A stretch of DNA of 64,000 bases from Embleya sp045207785 (GCF_045207785.1 NZ_CP108777.1:2790001-2854000); one strand, 5' to 3'. Shown: positions 1 to 9,782, counted from the stretch's first letter. Numbers and translations: made by a program. Notes: generated from the letters alone by a model not told the origin.

Positions 1-2
1 CG

Positions 3-3000
3 ACCGGGACCACGTACATCACGGTCACCGGCGACACGCTGCTGCGGATCGGCGCCGCGCTCTCGCTCGCGCAATCGCCGAGCGCCTACGACGATCCACG
101 CTGGACCCGGTTCCGAGCCGAGGTGGTGGTCACGCCCGAGAACGGGATCACCGTCCCCGCCCGTCCGGTCGCCGTGCTTCCGGGGGAGACACTCGACTCG
201 CTGGCCACCCGCCTGATCACCACCTCCACGACGCTCGTCGGGTGGCTCGCCGCAGCGCCGGTGTTCGATCCGCTGTCGGTGCTGACGATCTCCTCGCTGC
301 CGTTCACGGCCGGCACCGCCTATCCGACCCTCGCCGCGATCGCCGCCGCAGCCGGCCTGACCGTCGCCGAGCTCGGGAGTCGTGCCGAGGTCACCGGGGC
401 GCGGGACCTGTTCGCGGCCGGCACACCGCTGAAGCTCTCGCAACTGCCCGCGCAGTCGATCGAGACACTCGTTGCCGAGACGTGCGGCGGCACCCGGCTG
501 AGCGACATCTCGCACCAGGTGTCGCGGTCGCTGCTGCAGGGAGTCCGGTTGCCGGAACCCACGACCGTGCGGGGTCACGTCCGCGGTACGGGGCCGCTCA
601 CCGCACTCGCCGAGCTGAGCGGCCAGCAGCTTCCGGCGCCGCCGCTCGACGGCGCCGGCTCGCTCGACGCGACCGTGACCAAGACCGACCCGAGCGACCC
701 CGACCTCGATTGGCTCGTGCTCGACGCCGAACGCGGCGTGGGAACAATCGACTACTCGTGGACGAACACCGAACTCGCCGCCCACTACCCGGAATCACGT
801 CTGACGATCACCCCCGAAAGCGGTCCCGACCCGATCCCGGTCGTGGGCGAGATGCCACGGACCTACGGCCTCGACCACCGCGTCGAATTGCAGAGCGCCT
901 CGGTGCTGCCGATCCCGGGCGCGTCCGACAGCGCGGGCGGCAACCCGACGCTGTGGCCGTTCCCGGCCACGGTGCTCGCCAAGGCCCGTGCCGGGGACAC
1001 GACGCCGTTCGACCTGTTCGCCGCCCCGCACACGGCCACCGACGTCTCCACGCACACGGCGATCCCGGACTCGACGTTCGCGACCCGAATCGCGCTGTCG
1101 GCGCGTCGCGTGCCGGGGCTCACGAACGTCTACGAGTTGCTCGAGGCCGAGGGGGCCGACCGCGACCTGCTGCCGACGCCGGGCGGCGATACTGCGGGAA
1201 TGTTCTCGCCGCAGACCCACGTGGCGCTGGCGATCGCGCCGGTCCCGGGCGCCGCCGACCCGACCGGCTTGGCCGTGCCGGCCCTCGACCCACAGGCGAC
1301 GTTCCTGATCCGCACCGACCTGGCGACCGACACGTCACCGGCCGGCCCGCCCGCCCCGCTGACCGCGAGCCTGTCCGAACCGGCCGACTTTCTCACCCTG
1401 CTGTGGCAGGGATCGGGCGCCCAGCGCGGTACCTTCCTGCACCTGGTGACCGTGCAGGGCGACGACCTCCCGCCCGGGGCGATCACCCAGGACGGCACGC
1501 TCACGCTGTGGGTCATCGCCATCTCGTGCCGGCAACAGGCCGCCGCACCCGAGGGCCGCGCGTTGCTGAAGACCGACAACTGCGCCCTGGTCGGGCCGGG
1601 GCTCGACGCCACCCGGCACGCGCTCTACCTCGAGGCCCACGACGTCGGACGCTTCCCCGCCGAGCTGGTTCGCCAGGCGGTCGTCCCGCCCGGCGCGGCC
1701 GGGATCACCCTGACGATCCCCCGCCCACCGTCCCCCGACTCCGCCCCGACTCCGCCCGGCCAGGCCCAGGCCCGCCTCGCCCAACGCTTCAGTCTTGTGA
1801 CGAGCAGCCTGTCGGGCGCCTACAGCACCGCACGCACCGCGCCGCCGCTGCCGCCACTGCGCGAGGACGGCCTGCGGCTGCCGCTGTGGGTCCGCCACCG
1901 GCAGGCCCGCGCCGCACGAGCCCTGGGCGAACCTTTGACGGATTCCCCGACGAATCCGGTTGCCCTGTGGCGCTACGAGCAGGTCGTGCCGGTGGCATCG
2001 TTCGGCCCGCCGTCGGTCGCTCCCGACGTGCCCGGGCTTCCGCCGCCCGCGAGCGATCCGTATCGAGGCTTCGGCGCCGCCGACGCGCTTGCCGACGCGA
2101 CCTTCGGAGTCGGCTTCCAGGACGTGCTCGGAAACGTCTCCGCGGAGCCGTTCGGCAAGCAGGTGACCGTGCGGATGGGCTACACGGACCCGCTCATCGG
2201 GCTGCGCTCGTGGCCGGCGACGACCGCCACCTGGAGCGTCGCGCGGCCGGCGGCCGACGTGATCGCCTCGATCACCGTGCGCCCCCAGCCGGCGGCGGCC
2301 CTGCCCGGTCCCGGCGGCACGCCCGGTCCGGCGGCCGACACGGCGGCGGGCCACGCGATCCGCTTCGCCCGGGCCTACCTACAGCTCGTCCAGCCCACAC
2401 TGAGCGGCTCGATCCTCTCCCCCCTCGCGACCGGCGCGGACACGGGCGCGATGGCCATGCCGCTGAGTGAGGGAACCGCGCCGCTCGTCCGCTACGCCGC
2501 CGCGGGGCACCTGTTCGCGACCGCCGCCGCGGCGCTGGAGCCGGCGTCGGCGACCGGCGTCGACACGCTCGCGGAGGTGATCACAAGCTTCGGCACGAGC
2601 GCCGAGTCGATTGCCGCGGTGAACGCGGGCGCGGCGCTGAACTCACTGGTGACCGCCGGCCGGCAGCTCGCCGTCACCGCGACCGCCACCGTGCGACTCG
2701 GCGACAGCGCCACCTCGATCATTGCCCGCGTGCCGTCGGGCTCGCCGCGCCCGACCCCCGCGGCGCTGCTCGCCGCAGCGGCCAACGCGAACGGACCGAC
2801 GCTGACTCCCGGCACGGTCCTCGCGGTCCCGGACACCGCGTTCACCGTGGGCGCCGATGCCGCCCGGCTGACGCTCGCCGACATCGCCGGGCAGCACTCG
2901 ACGAGCCCCGTCCTACTCGCGCTCGACAACGCCGACGCGCGCGCGCTCACCCCCGGGTTCACCCTTTCGGCGCTCGGCCACACGGTGGTCGTCGGCGCAC

Positions 3001-6000
3001 AGGGCGCATCCTTCACCGATGTTCGGGGCGAGTTCGAGCGTGCCGGATTCGAGGCGACGATCGGCGAGATCGCGGCAGCGAACAGCGACAGACCGGGGAT
3101 CCTCGCGCCGGGCTCCGGACTACGGACGACCCACGTGGTCGCGGGCGAGAGCAGCACGCTCGCCTCGCTCGCGGGCGGCCGGATCGACCAAGTCGCCGCC
3201 CTCAACGTCGACGTTCGGGGTCCCTACCCGCCGGGGACGGCGCTGACGCTGGGGGAGTGGAGCCCGGCCCCGCTCGTGCCGAGCAACCCCGAGTCCTTGT
3301 CCCAGGTCGCGATGAGTCTCGCCACCACCCCGGGTGCGCTGCTCGCCGCCAACACCGCACTGACGCTGTCGGCCGCGCACGCGCTGGTGATCCCCGGCGC
3401 CGTCGTGCTTCCGAGCACAGGCGTCAGCATCCCGTACGCGGTCCTCGCCGACGACACGCTGACGATCCTGGCGGCCCAGTTCGGCACCGACGGGCTGTCG
3501 CTCGCGCGGACCAACCGTCACATGCCGGCGACCCTCGTCGCGGGCCGGACCGTTACCGTTGCGATCGACGATCGGGCCTACTCGACCACGACCACCGCCA
3601 CCGACACGCTCGATACGGTCTACCAACGCCTGAGCACGCAGAGTAGCCGGATCGACTTCGCCGCCGTCGTCGCCGCGATCGCCGGCGTCGCCGGCCTCCT
3701 CGCGGTCGGCGGCCTACTCGTCTGCCCGGCCGCATCACTGCGGCCGAAGACCGGCGCCCCGTCGGCGACGATGAGCGCCGCCGACGTCGCCGCCGCCTAC
3801 GGGGTCGACCCGGTGTCCTTCGCGCAGGCCAACGCGGCGCTCGTCGGCGTCCTCGCGCAGGGCGTGACGCTGACCGAACCGGGCGGGGAGAGCGAGGTCA
3901 CCGTCGCGCAGGACACCCTGAACGCCGTCCTGTCCCGCTTCTCCGCGCGCGGCGTCGCCGTCGACATCTCGGGGTTGCGGGCGGTGACCGGCCACGTCGC
4001 CCTGTACCGCGGCGGCGCCCGCGCGCTGCTGCCGCCGCCACCGGCGACCGTATCGGCCAATCTCGGTGCCGCCGTCGGTCCGTTCGCGGCACCCGCCTTC
4101 CCGTTCACCTGCGCGCTTCGACTCCAGCGCGACCCCGCGGTGATCGACCCCGCGCTGACGACGCCGGGCAACGACGGCCCGGTCGAGCGTGCGGACGCGG
4201 TCGTGCCTGCCCCATGCGACTCCTTGGACGGACAGCCGCGAACTCTCGACACGTTCATCCACGAGTGCCGGACCGCGCTTCCGAACCTGCGCCTGGCGAC
4301 CACGAACGCGACCGGCGAGGCGCCGGAACTGTGGGCCGTCGACTTCGGTCCCCAGGGGATCTCCTCGGTCGAACTCAAGGCACCTGTCGCCTATCCCGGC
4401 AGGTCCGAGAAGGCGCCGCGATGCCTCGCGCTGCGCCCGCTGTATCCGGACCCGCAGAGCCGCACCGGCGTACCGGTGCCGGTCCTGACCGAAACCGGCG
4501 AGTTGTCCGGGACGGTGCCGGCGAGCTTCGGCGGAGTCGATGTCGAGCCTTGGGCCCGGCGGCTGCTCGCCGACCTCGACCTGTTCGTATCCGCGGTGTA
4601 CTCCTGCGGCATGTACGCGCACGCCGCGTCCAGAGACGACCTGAAATCGCTGCTGGCGCTGCGCCGGCGTCTCGGCCGGGCGATGTCCGCCGGACTCGCC
4701 CCGGTACTCGTCGGCACGGACGTCGGCGACTCGGTCGCCGGCGCGGAGGCCGCCGCTCGGCAACTCACCCGCGTATGTGACACGAGCCTCGCCGGCGCGT
4801 ACGACATCGCGCTCGCGGTGCAGTACGACACCACCGCTGTCTCGCCCTACCCGGACCCGCCGCAGCCGACCGCTCGGCTGCACGGCGCTCCGCGAGCGGG
4901 CACCGACCCGGCAGGCACCGATGTCACGTTCACCGAGGCGCCCACCGCACTGGGGCCCACCGGTTCGTTCGCGACCTTCCTCGTGACGATCGCCGACCCA
5001 CCGCACTGCCAGGAGATCGACACCCGCGCGCTCGGCTACGTCGTCGACTCTCTCGAGCAGGACATGCCCACCTTGACGTCCACCGACGACGGACGGGCGG
5101 GGCGATGGCTCACGTTCGTGCGGCCGCTCGCCGGTGCCTACACGACCGGCGTCATCCAGGGGGACCTGGGCTCCCTCAAGCTCCCGATCCCCCTGCGCCT
5201 GCAGCCGAGTCTGCCGCTGATCATCGCTCAGACCGCCTCCCCGACGTCTTCCGAGACCCCGCCGCCGCTCACCGCCGCCGCCCTGTGGACGTTCGCGCTC
5301 ACCTACTCCCACGAGCACGCGGCACAGGACGAGGTACTGGTGACCGTGAGCTTCAACGTCCCCGAGGCCCCCACCGTCAAGGCCACGAACGTCGCGAGCG
5401 ACCTTGCCGCCGCCCTTTGGTGCTACGCCGCGCTCGCCGACCGCGTCCGCGACTCGATGGGGGCGTACGCGCAGACCACCCCCGCCCTCGGCGCCGACGT
5501 GCGCGATCACATCGCGCACAGCGCCGTCGAGTTGATCACCCCGATCACGACCGCGTGGGAACAGCACTGGTCGCCGCCCACGACCGCGCTCGCCGACGAG
5601 TGCGCGAGCGCGCAGACGTACCGCTTCCGGGTCAAGCTCAGCCGACAACTGCCGGACGACGGCGCCGAGACCGAGCCCGCGGTCGTGGCCGTGACACTCG
5701 CGCTCGACGACCGGCCGCAACCGTCGCCGAGCGGCGCCTGGCCCGACGTCGCCTGGCGCGCTGCGGACGGCAGCTTCATCGCGCTGCGCCCGGATCCGCA
5801 GGGGCCCCGCGACGGCCGGCTCCGCTACCTTCCGCCGGATCCGCTCCACAGTGACGGCACGCCCACCCTGCGGATCGGGTGGCCCGGCTTGAATGTGGCC
5901 ACGATTCAGAACGGCCAGGCGAGCCTGGTCGTGCACCGCAACGAGCACCTGATCGATGGGATCACCACGGACTCCGCGTTCGTGATGCGCACGGCGCCGA

Positions 6001-6419
6001 TCACCGCTCCCGACATCGCCACGCCGATACTCGCGGTGGCACAGCCGTTGACGCTCGTCGGCGCGGATCTCGACGTCGCGCTGACCGCTGCGCTGGCCGA
6101 GCTGTTCGGCACGGCGACCGGTCCGCCTGTCACCGTCCAACTCGCCTACGGTCACGATCTGGTGGGTGAGATCCGCAGTTGGTGGCCGGTCGGGCTGTAC
6201 CCGCACCAGCCGCTCGCGCCGGAGATCGCGACAGCGGTCGCGACCGCCGCCGGCGCCTGGAAGGACTCCGTGCACCCCAACCCGAACGGTGCCTCCTGGT
6301 CTGTCTCCCTGACCCTGTCCTCGGATCTCCCCGGGCGCACGAGCCGACCACTGCTCGTCCTCGACCGTCTGATCTACGTCGTTCCCCCACACAGAGAAGG
6401 CGGTTCCGTGGAAACGTAG
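3..6419 (+). CDS. Giant LysM-like repeat protein, 5'-truncated by the window edge
   Basis: The frame is already open at the first bases, so the start lies upstream; the first in-frame GTG is at 123 but coding continues above it. More than 2,100 residues are visible. The protein is Ala/Thr/Pro-rich with recurring segments shaped like LysM modules: a T/V-x-x-GDT or GES/ADDT turn followed by a short helix and an LxxxN-type stretch, for example GDTLLRIG near the start, PGETLDSL, GESSTLASL and ADDTLTIL. The last third is different, with beta-rich, Trp-containing segments and no transmembrane helix. LysM modules bind peptidoglycan or chitin-like glycans, so a cell-envelope or surface-assembly role is an inference; the repeats are degenerate and may be structural. 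I cannot name the family. No signal peptide can be judged without the N-terminus. The frame ends at TAG with no partner gene for about 500 bases. Confidence 0.7.
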   Translation, partial: TGTTYITVTGDTLLRIGAALSLAQSPSAYDDPRWTRFRAEVVVTPENGITVPARPVAVLPGETLDSLATRLITTSTTLVGWLAAAPVFDPLSVLTISSLPFTAGTAYPTLAAIAAAAGLTVAELGSRAEVTGARDLFAAGTPLKLSQLPAQSIETLVAETCGGTRLSDISHQVSRSLLQGVRLPEPTTVRGHVRGTGPLTALAELSGQQLPAPPLDGAGSLDATVTKTDPSDPDLDWLVLDAERGVGTIDYSWTNTELAAHYPESRLTITPESGPDPIPVVGEMPRTYGLDHRVELQSASVLPIPGASDSAGGNPTLWPFPATVLAKARAGDTTPFDLFAAPHTATDVSTHTAIPDSTFATRIALSARRVPGLTNVYELLEAEGADRDLLPTPGGDTAGMFSPQTHVALAIAPVPGAADPTGLAVPALDPQATFLIRTDLATDTSPAGPPAPLTASLSEPADFLTLLWQGSGAQRGTFLHLVTVQGDDLPPGAITQDGTLTLWVIAISCRQQAAAPEGRALLKTDNCALVGPGLDATRHALYLEAHDVGRFPAELVRQAVVPPGAAGITLTIPRPPSPDSAPTPPGQAQARLAQRFSLVTSSLSGAYSTARTAPPLPPLREDGLRLPLWVRHRQARAARALGEPLTDSPTNPVALWRYEQVVPVASFGPPSVAPDVPGLPPPASDPYRGFGAADALADATFGVGFQDVLGNVSAEPFGKQVTVRMGYTDPLIGLRSWPATTATWSVARPAADVIASITVRPQPAAALPGPGGTPGPAADTAAGHAIRFARAYLQLVQPTLSGSILSPLATGADTGAMAMPLSEGTAPLVRYAAAGHLFATAAAALEPASATGVDTLAEVITSFGTSAESIAAVNAGAALNSLVTAGRQLAVTATATVRLGDSATSIIARVPSGSPRPTPAALLAAAANANGPTLTPGTVLAVPDTAFTVGADAARLTLADIAGQHSTSPVLLALDNADARALTPGFTLSALGHTVVVGAQGASFTDVRGEFERAGFEATIGEIAAANSDRPGILAPGSGLRTTHVVAGESSTLASLAGGRIDQVAALNVDVRGPYPPGTALTLGEWSPAPLVPSNPESLSQVAMSLATTPGALLAANTALTLSAAHALVIPGAVVLPSTGVSIPYAVLADDTLTILAAQFGTDGLSLARTNRHMPATLVAGRTVTVAIDDRAYSTTTTATDTLDTVYQRLSTQSSRIDFAAVVAAIAGVAGLLAVGGLLVCPAASLRPKTGAPSATMSAADVAAAYGVDPVSFAQANAALVGVLAQGVTLTEPGGESEVTVAQDTLNAVLSRFSARGVAVDISGLRAVTGHVALYRGGARALLPPPPATVSANLGAAVGPFAAPAFPFTCALRLQRDPAVIDPALTTPGNDGPVERADAVVPAPCDSLDGQPRTLDTFIHECRTALPNLRLATTNATGEAPELWAVDFGPQGISSVELKAPVAYPGRSEKAPRCLALRPLYPDPQSRTGVPVPVLTETGELSGTVPASFGGVDVEPWARRLLADLDLFVSAVYSCGMYAHAASRDDLKSLLALRRRLGRAMSAGLAPVLVGTDVGDSVAGAEAAARQLTRVCDTSLAGAYDIALAVQYDTTAVSPYPDPPQPTARLHGAPRAGTDPAGTDVTFTEAPTALGPTGSFATFLVTIADPPHCQEIDTRALGYVVDSLEQDMPTLTSTDDGRAGRWLTFVRPLAGAYTTGVIQGDLGSLKLPIPLRLQPSLPLIIAQTASPTSSETPPPLTAAALWTFALTYSHEHAAQDEVLVTVSFNVPEAPTVKATNVASDLAAALWCYAALADRVRDSMGAYAQTTPALGADVRDHIAHSAVELITPITTAWEQHWSPPTTALADECASAQTYRFRVKLSRQLPDDGAETEPAVVAVTLALDDRPQPSPSGAWPDVAWRAADGSFIALRPDPQGPRDGRLRYLPPDPLHSDGTPTLRIGWPGLNVATIQNGQASLVVHRNEHLIDGITTDSAFVMRTAPITAPDIATPILAVAQPLTLVGADLDVALTAALAELFGTATGPPVTVQLAYGHDLVGEIRSWWPVGLYPHQPLAPEIATAVATAAGAWKDSVHPNPNGASWSVSLTLSSDLPGRTSRPLLVLDRLIYVVPPHREGGSVET

Positions 6420-6935
6420 CCGGTCCCGCACGCTGCCGGAATCGCGTCGACTGGCAGGACCGGCAGAGCCCGAAGCCGCGAGGGAACGCGTTCCGCATGA
6501 GGGAGCATGCCGAAGGGCGGGCTCGGCGCACCGGCCGAGCCCGTCCATTCGATCCTCAGCCGCAGCAGCCGGATCCGGCCCGTTCGTCCACGCCGACCGC
6601 GACCGGGACGTCGTCGTCGGCCACGGGTGTGCAACAGGCGCTGTCGGGTGCCTTGGTCATGGTGTCGGCGTCGGCCTTGACGACGTAGACCTCCAACAGT
6701 GTTTGCTGTTTACAGTCGCGTTCGTTGTCGAAGACCCGTTGTCGTGCGGCACACCGGCAGCGCCCGGAGGTGGACCCGGTGCCGGTGTTTCGCGATTCCA
6801 AAACGCGGATGCAGGCAGCTCACAGGGCCGAACGGCCCTGTACGCGAGCGGTCCAGGGACGGCATCCTGAGGTCGGCGGATCAGCGGAGTTCTGCCACCG
6901 CCGTGGTCTCGGGAAACCCACAAGGGAGCGGCATC
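6420..6935. other. Intergenic region after the giant gene
   Basis: About 515 bases without a convincing gene except a possible Cys-rich small ORF on the minus strand (see 6556-6660). The only structure I see is a short interrupted repeat near 6693-6708 (AACAG, six bases, CTGTT) in an unusually AT-rich patch, which could be part of a promoter or operator. Confidence 0.4.
6556..6660 (-). CDS. Possible small Cys-rich protein
   Basis: A 34-residue reading frame starting MTKAPDSACCTPV and ending GSGCCG. The two CC pairs and the clean ATG make it more protein-like than the other frames here. The frame is open further upstream (to about 6800), and a TTG near 6701 could give a 47-residue product, but neither start has a good Shine-Dalgarno sequence. 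CC-rich tails occur in metal or arsenic binding proteins; that is only a suggestion. It may equally be chance or the tail of a lost gene. Confidence 0.25.
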   Translation of the reverse strand: MTKAPDSACCTPVADDDVPVAVGVDERAGSGCCG

Positions 6936-7151
6936 ATGAAGGCACAGGTAGGCGACTGGGTGGTAGTCGAGTCTCCGCGCGTGGGTGAGCCCCGACGTGT
7001 CGGCCTGGTGATCCGGGTGGATCACACGGACGGCACTCCGCCCTACATGGTGCGCTGGACCGAGGACGACCACGAGTCACTGTTCTTCCCCGGCCCCGAA
7101 ACGCACGTCGAGAAACCCGAGGCGATGCTTCGGCCGGTGACGCGTCGATGA
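6936..7151 (+). CDS. DUF1918 domain protein
   Basis: 71 residues beginning MKAQVGDWVVVES and containing the YMVRWTEDDHESLFFPGP region typical of DUF1918, a small SH3-like beta-barrel family common in actinomycetes. The ATG at 6936 is preceded by AGGGAG at good spacing; the longer frame upstream is not needed. The molecular role of DUF1918 is unknown; genes of this family often sit with universal stress proteins and CBS-domain proteins, as here. It is probably cytoplasmic, with no signal or membrane segment. Confidence 0.85.
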   Translation: MKAQVGDWVVVESPRVGEPRRVGLVIRVDHTDGTPPYMVRWTEDDHESLFFPGPETHVEKPEAMLRPVTRR

Positions 7152-7190
7152 CATAGGGGTCGACAAGCTTTTTGTCGACGTGGCTCAGGA

Positions 7191-7397
7191 CTACGGCGTC
7201 GTCGCCCCGTCCGGCATGCCGGCGGCACATCGGCGCCGGATCAGGTCCTCGTGGTCCGACTGCTCGAGTGCCAGGTCGGCTGCCGCGAGTTCTTCGGTCA
7301 GTCGTGGAATCCAGTGCCTGCGCAGTGCACGGATCCGATGCCGGACTTCGCTCCATCTGCACCCCGACCAATGGGCGGCGCCGCTTCGGAACTTCAC
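7191..7397 (-). CDS. Small conserved-looking hypothetical protein
   Basis: 68 residues from a GTG at 7397, with GAGAGG about eight bases upstream. The protein is Arg/Glu-rich and helical (RWSEVRHRIRALRRHWIPRL, then LAAADLALEQSDHEDLIRRR), consistent with a small soluble helical protein of the stress block. It is convergent with the DUF1918 gene and divergent from the CBS gene. The family is not recognised. The amino-acid composition and the start signals support it as real although it lies inside a longer antisense frame. Confidence 0.5.
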   Translation of the reverse strand: MKFRSGAAHWSGCRWSEVRHRIRALRRHWIPRLTEELAAADLALEQSDHEDLIRRRCAAGMPDGATTP

Positions 7398-7465
7398 GAC
7401 GCCGTCCTCTCTTCCGTCGCCTCCTCCCCAAGGTTCCACATCAAGTGCTGCTCGCCGTCCGGGCC

Positions 7466-7484
7466 TGGGGCATTCGGTGCCCGA
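7466..7484. promoter_or_regulatory. DevR/DosR-like palindrome
   Basis: GGGGC, seven bases, GCCCG (core GGGCA-TTCGG-TGCCC) lies between the divergent small gene (start 7397) and the CBS gene (start 7671). The layout resembles dormancy-regulator boxes with GGG and CCC half sites around a TT core. It is a single-site visual match and could be chance at this GC content. Confidence 0.25.
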
Positions 7485-7670
7485 CCCGGCGCCGATGGGG
7501 AACACTGATGATGTGGCAGGAAAACGTGTCGCCCCGGGGGCTGAGGTGAGGGAGCAGGCGGTCGGCGCGTGGCCTGATCCCGAAAATTGCCGGGAGCTGT
7601 CGCAGGAGCGGCTCGGTACACCCGAAACGTGACGACGACCGACTGTCACACCCCGGATGGGAGAGGCGAC

Positions 7671-8345
7671 ATGTACCACCGAACGGTTGCGGAATGTATG
7701 ACCAAAGAGGTTGTCCGGGCGCGGCGGGACATGCCTTTCAGGGAGATCGTCCAACTGTTGACGGACAACGATGTCACCGCAGTGCCCGTGGTGGACGAGT
7801 TGGGCCGCCCCATGGGTGTGGTGTCCGAAGCCGATCTGTTGCGCAAGTCCACCGCCCGGGTCGACCTGTCCGGCGTGAGTCCGATTCCGGACCTGGAGGC
7901 CTGGGAGCGGGCCAAGGCAGAAGGGGTTCGGGCCGAGGAACTGATGTCGGCTCCCGCGGTGTGCGCGCGTCCGGACTGGACCGTGGTCGAGGCGGCTCGC
8001 CTCATGGCAGTCCAGAACATCAAGCGGTTGCCCGTCGTGGACGAGGCGGACAGGCTGCAGGGCATCGTCAGTCGTGGTGACCTGCTGCGCATCTTCCTGC
8101 GAGGTGACGACGCCATCCGGGAGGAGATCGATCAGGAGGTGCTGCGGCAAACACTGCGCCTCGCGCCCTCGCAGGTGACGGTCGAGGTTGACGAGGGTCA
8201 GGTCACCCTCGGTGGATCCGTCGAGTTCAAGAGCCTGATCCCTGTCATCGAGCGGCTGTGCCGGAGCGTGGACGGCGTGGTCTCGGTCGTCGAGCACATC
8301 GCCTACCGGACCGACGATGCACCAAGTTCCGCCGGCGGCCCGTGA
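7671..8345 (+). CDS. Tandem CBS-domain protein with C-terminal BON domain
   Basis: 224 residues from ATG 7671 (GGGAGAG upstream). Residues 8-60 and about 90-145 are two CBS motifs (V-x-A-V-P-V-V-D, then G-V-V-S-E-A-D-L-L; second copy IKRLPVVD and GIVSRGDLLRIF). Residues 150-215 form a BON domain (VEVDEGQVTLGGSV). CBS pairs sense adenine nucleotides; BON modules bind phospholipid or act in envelope stress. Proteins with this layout are frequent in actinomycete stress/dormancy clusters with universal stress proteins, which matches the neighbours. There is no signal peptide, so it is cytoplasmic. The partner or enzyme it regulates is unknown. Confidence 0.9.
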   Translation: MYHRTVAECMTKEVVRARRDMPFREIVQLLTDNDVTAVPVVDELGRPMGVVSEADLLRKSTARVDLSGVSPIPDLEAWERAKAEGVRAEELMSAPAVCARPDWTVVEAARLMAVQNIKRLPVVDEADRLQGIVSRGDLLRIFLRGDDAIREEIDQEVLRQTLRLAPSQVTVEVDEGQVTLGGSVEFKSLIPVIERLCRSVDGVVSVVEHIAYRTDDAPSSAGGP

Positions 8346-8706
8346 GACACCGGCATCGGACGTACCCGAGCGAAGGAGCCACGGACGACCGCAACGGCGT
8401 TACAGCGGTGCGCACGCACGCGGAAGCGTGGCCGCGCACCAACGCCGTCACCGGACTGCGGGGGCGAGGCGATGCCCGCAATGACCGCGCCGGCCCGGAC
8501 GTCCCGGAAATCTGCGACGTGCCCGCCACGGCACGAACTCTGTTTGGACCTCGTCCACCGGACCGGTCGCCCGGAAACCGCTGCCCCGCTTCGCACTCGG
8601 GTGTCGCGGAACAGGCGGATGCCCCCCGTCGGACCTTGCGAGCAATCCTGTGCTTCCCGCGACATCCGTCAACATCCGGCGGGTTCGATTCCTCAGGAGG
8701 CGGACC
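8346..8706. other. Intergenic region upstream of flavodoxin gene
   Basis: 360 bases with overlapping Arg- and Pro-rich frames on both strands that look like shadow frames. No repeat, palindrome or RNA-like structure stands out. It presumably holds the flavodoxin promoter. Confidence 0.4.
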
Positions 8707-9231
8707 ATGGACATCCTTGTCGCCTATGCGACCTGCCACGGGTCGACCCGGTCGGTCGCCGAGCGCATTGCCGCACGGTTCGTCGAAGCGGGCCACCGGG
8801 TCGATCTCCGGCCTGCTGCCGATGCCCCGCAGACTTCGCGGTACGACGTGGTGGTGATCGGTAGCGCGATCCACAATGGCGACTGGCTGCCGGACGCGGC
8901 CGAGTTCCTCCATCGTCACGCACGCGAGCTTGCGAGGCGTCGCGTGTGGCTGTTCAACGTGAGCCTCGCTTCGTCCCTCCGCGGGCGGCGGGGCCACTGG
9001 CTCGCGGCGCACGTGAAGGAGTCCCCGGCGGTCGCGAGGGACCACGCGGTGGTCCACCCCCAGGACGTGCACTCGTTCGCAGGAGCCCTGAAACACGAGC
9101 ACATTCCCGCACTGTCGCGCCCGCTGCTATGGGCATGCGGCGGCCGTTTCGGAGATTTCCGGAACTGGGCCGAGATCGACGACTGGGCCGTCGGAATCGC
9201 ACGGGAACTGGTCAGGCCCGTATCACGGTAG
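8707..9231 (+). CDS. Flavodoxin-domain protein (HemG-like fold)
   Basis: 174 residues from ATG 8707, with CAGGAGG upstream. The N-terminus MDILVAYATCHGSTRSVAE is the FMN phosphate-binding loop of long-chain flavodoxins (T-x-x-G-S-T), followed by YDVVVIGSAIHNGDW and, near 110, VWLFNVSLASS. This resembles the flavodoxin family that includes menaquinone-dependent protoporphyrinogen oxidase HemG, but actinomycete members in stress clusters have no proven substrate. It is likely soluble and FMN-binding. It is the last plus-strand gene before the minus-strand sulfur cluster. Confidence 0.85.
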   Translation: MDILVAYATCHGSTRSVAERIAARFVEAGHRVDLRPAADAPQTSRYDVVVIGSAIHNGDWLPDAAEFLHRHARELARRRVWLFNVSLASSLRGRRGHWLAAHVKESPAVARDHAVVHPQDVHSFAGALKHEHIPALSRPLLWACGGRFGDFRNWAEIDDWAVGIARELVRPVSR

Positions 9232-9515
9232 ATCCACACCGGCCACGACCTCGCGTGCGTCGTCCGGCGACCGCTGTGGCGAGCCGCGAGGGATCCGATG
9301 TCTGCCGGGCCAGGCGCGCACCTGGGCACCCGACACCGCCCCGGAGGGACCCCTCGGCGCCCGGGTGACCCGACATCGCCAAGATCTTGTCCGCAGTACC
9401 CGTTACGGACGCCGTCTCGACGCGCGGCGCGGTGACATGACAGGTGGACACATGGACGGCCCGGCCCGGCCCCGCCCGGCTCGCGGTGGCGGCCGGGCCG
9501 TTCCGAGGTCGTGCG
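9232..9515. other. Convergent intergenic region
   Basis: The spacer between the converging flavodoxin and CstR-like genes. Only shadow frames are seen; no convincing hairpin with a T-run was found. Confidence 0.4.
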
Positions 9516-9782
9516 TCAGGCGAGGGCAAGGAAGAGCCTTTCAAGCTCTTCCTCGGACATGGGAGCCTGTCTCTCGTCGGTGTTGGTCATGCACTGGCGC
9601 ATGCCGCTGGCGACGATTTTGAAGCCCGCGCGGTCCAGGGCCTTCGAGACGGCGGCGAGTTGGGTGACGACGTCCTTGCAGTCCCGACCGGCTTCGATCA
9701 TGGCGATGACGCCGGCGAGTTGTCCCTGGGCTCGGCGCAAGCGGTTGAGGACTGCGTTGACTGCATCGTCGTCGACTTTCAC
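9516..9782 (-). CDS. cstR: CstR-like (CsoR/RcnR family) sulfane-sulfur sensing repressor
   Basis: 88 residues from GTG 9782 (AGGAGG upstream); the start overlaps the stop of the DUF2892 gene (GTGA). All-helical CsoR-family fold. Cys35 (GRDCKDVVTQL) and Cys64 (MRQCMTN) are present, but the His four residues before the second Cys, which copper-sensing CsoR uses, is Gly60 here. A two-Cys, no-His pattern is that of CstR, which forms a Cys-Cys persulfide bridge rather than binding Cu(I). The neighbouring rhodanese, TauE and CstB-like genes agree with this. It would repress its own cluster by binding the GC-rich palindromes at 9820, 13011 and 13045. The copper-sensor alternative is less likely from the missing His. 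Confidence 0.85.
   Translation of the reverse strand: MKVDDDAVNAVLNRLRRAQGQLAGVIAMIEAGRDCKDVVTQLAAVSKALDRAGFKIVASGMRQCMTNTDERQAPMSEEELERLFLALA

Noticed and set aside
3735..6548. A 937-codon minus-strand open frame
   Set aside because: It is antisense to the giant LysM-like gene; composition is Arg/Gly-rich shadow sequence with no domain.
7172..7549. Plus-strand gene between DUF1918 and the CBS gene
   Set aside because: No ribosome site or domain; the minus-strand 68-codon frame is better supported.
9516..9782. Copper-sensing CsoR
   Set aside because: The His that precedes the second Cys by four residues in CsoR is Gly here, and neighbours are sulfur enzymes; CstR fits better.
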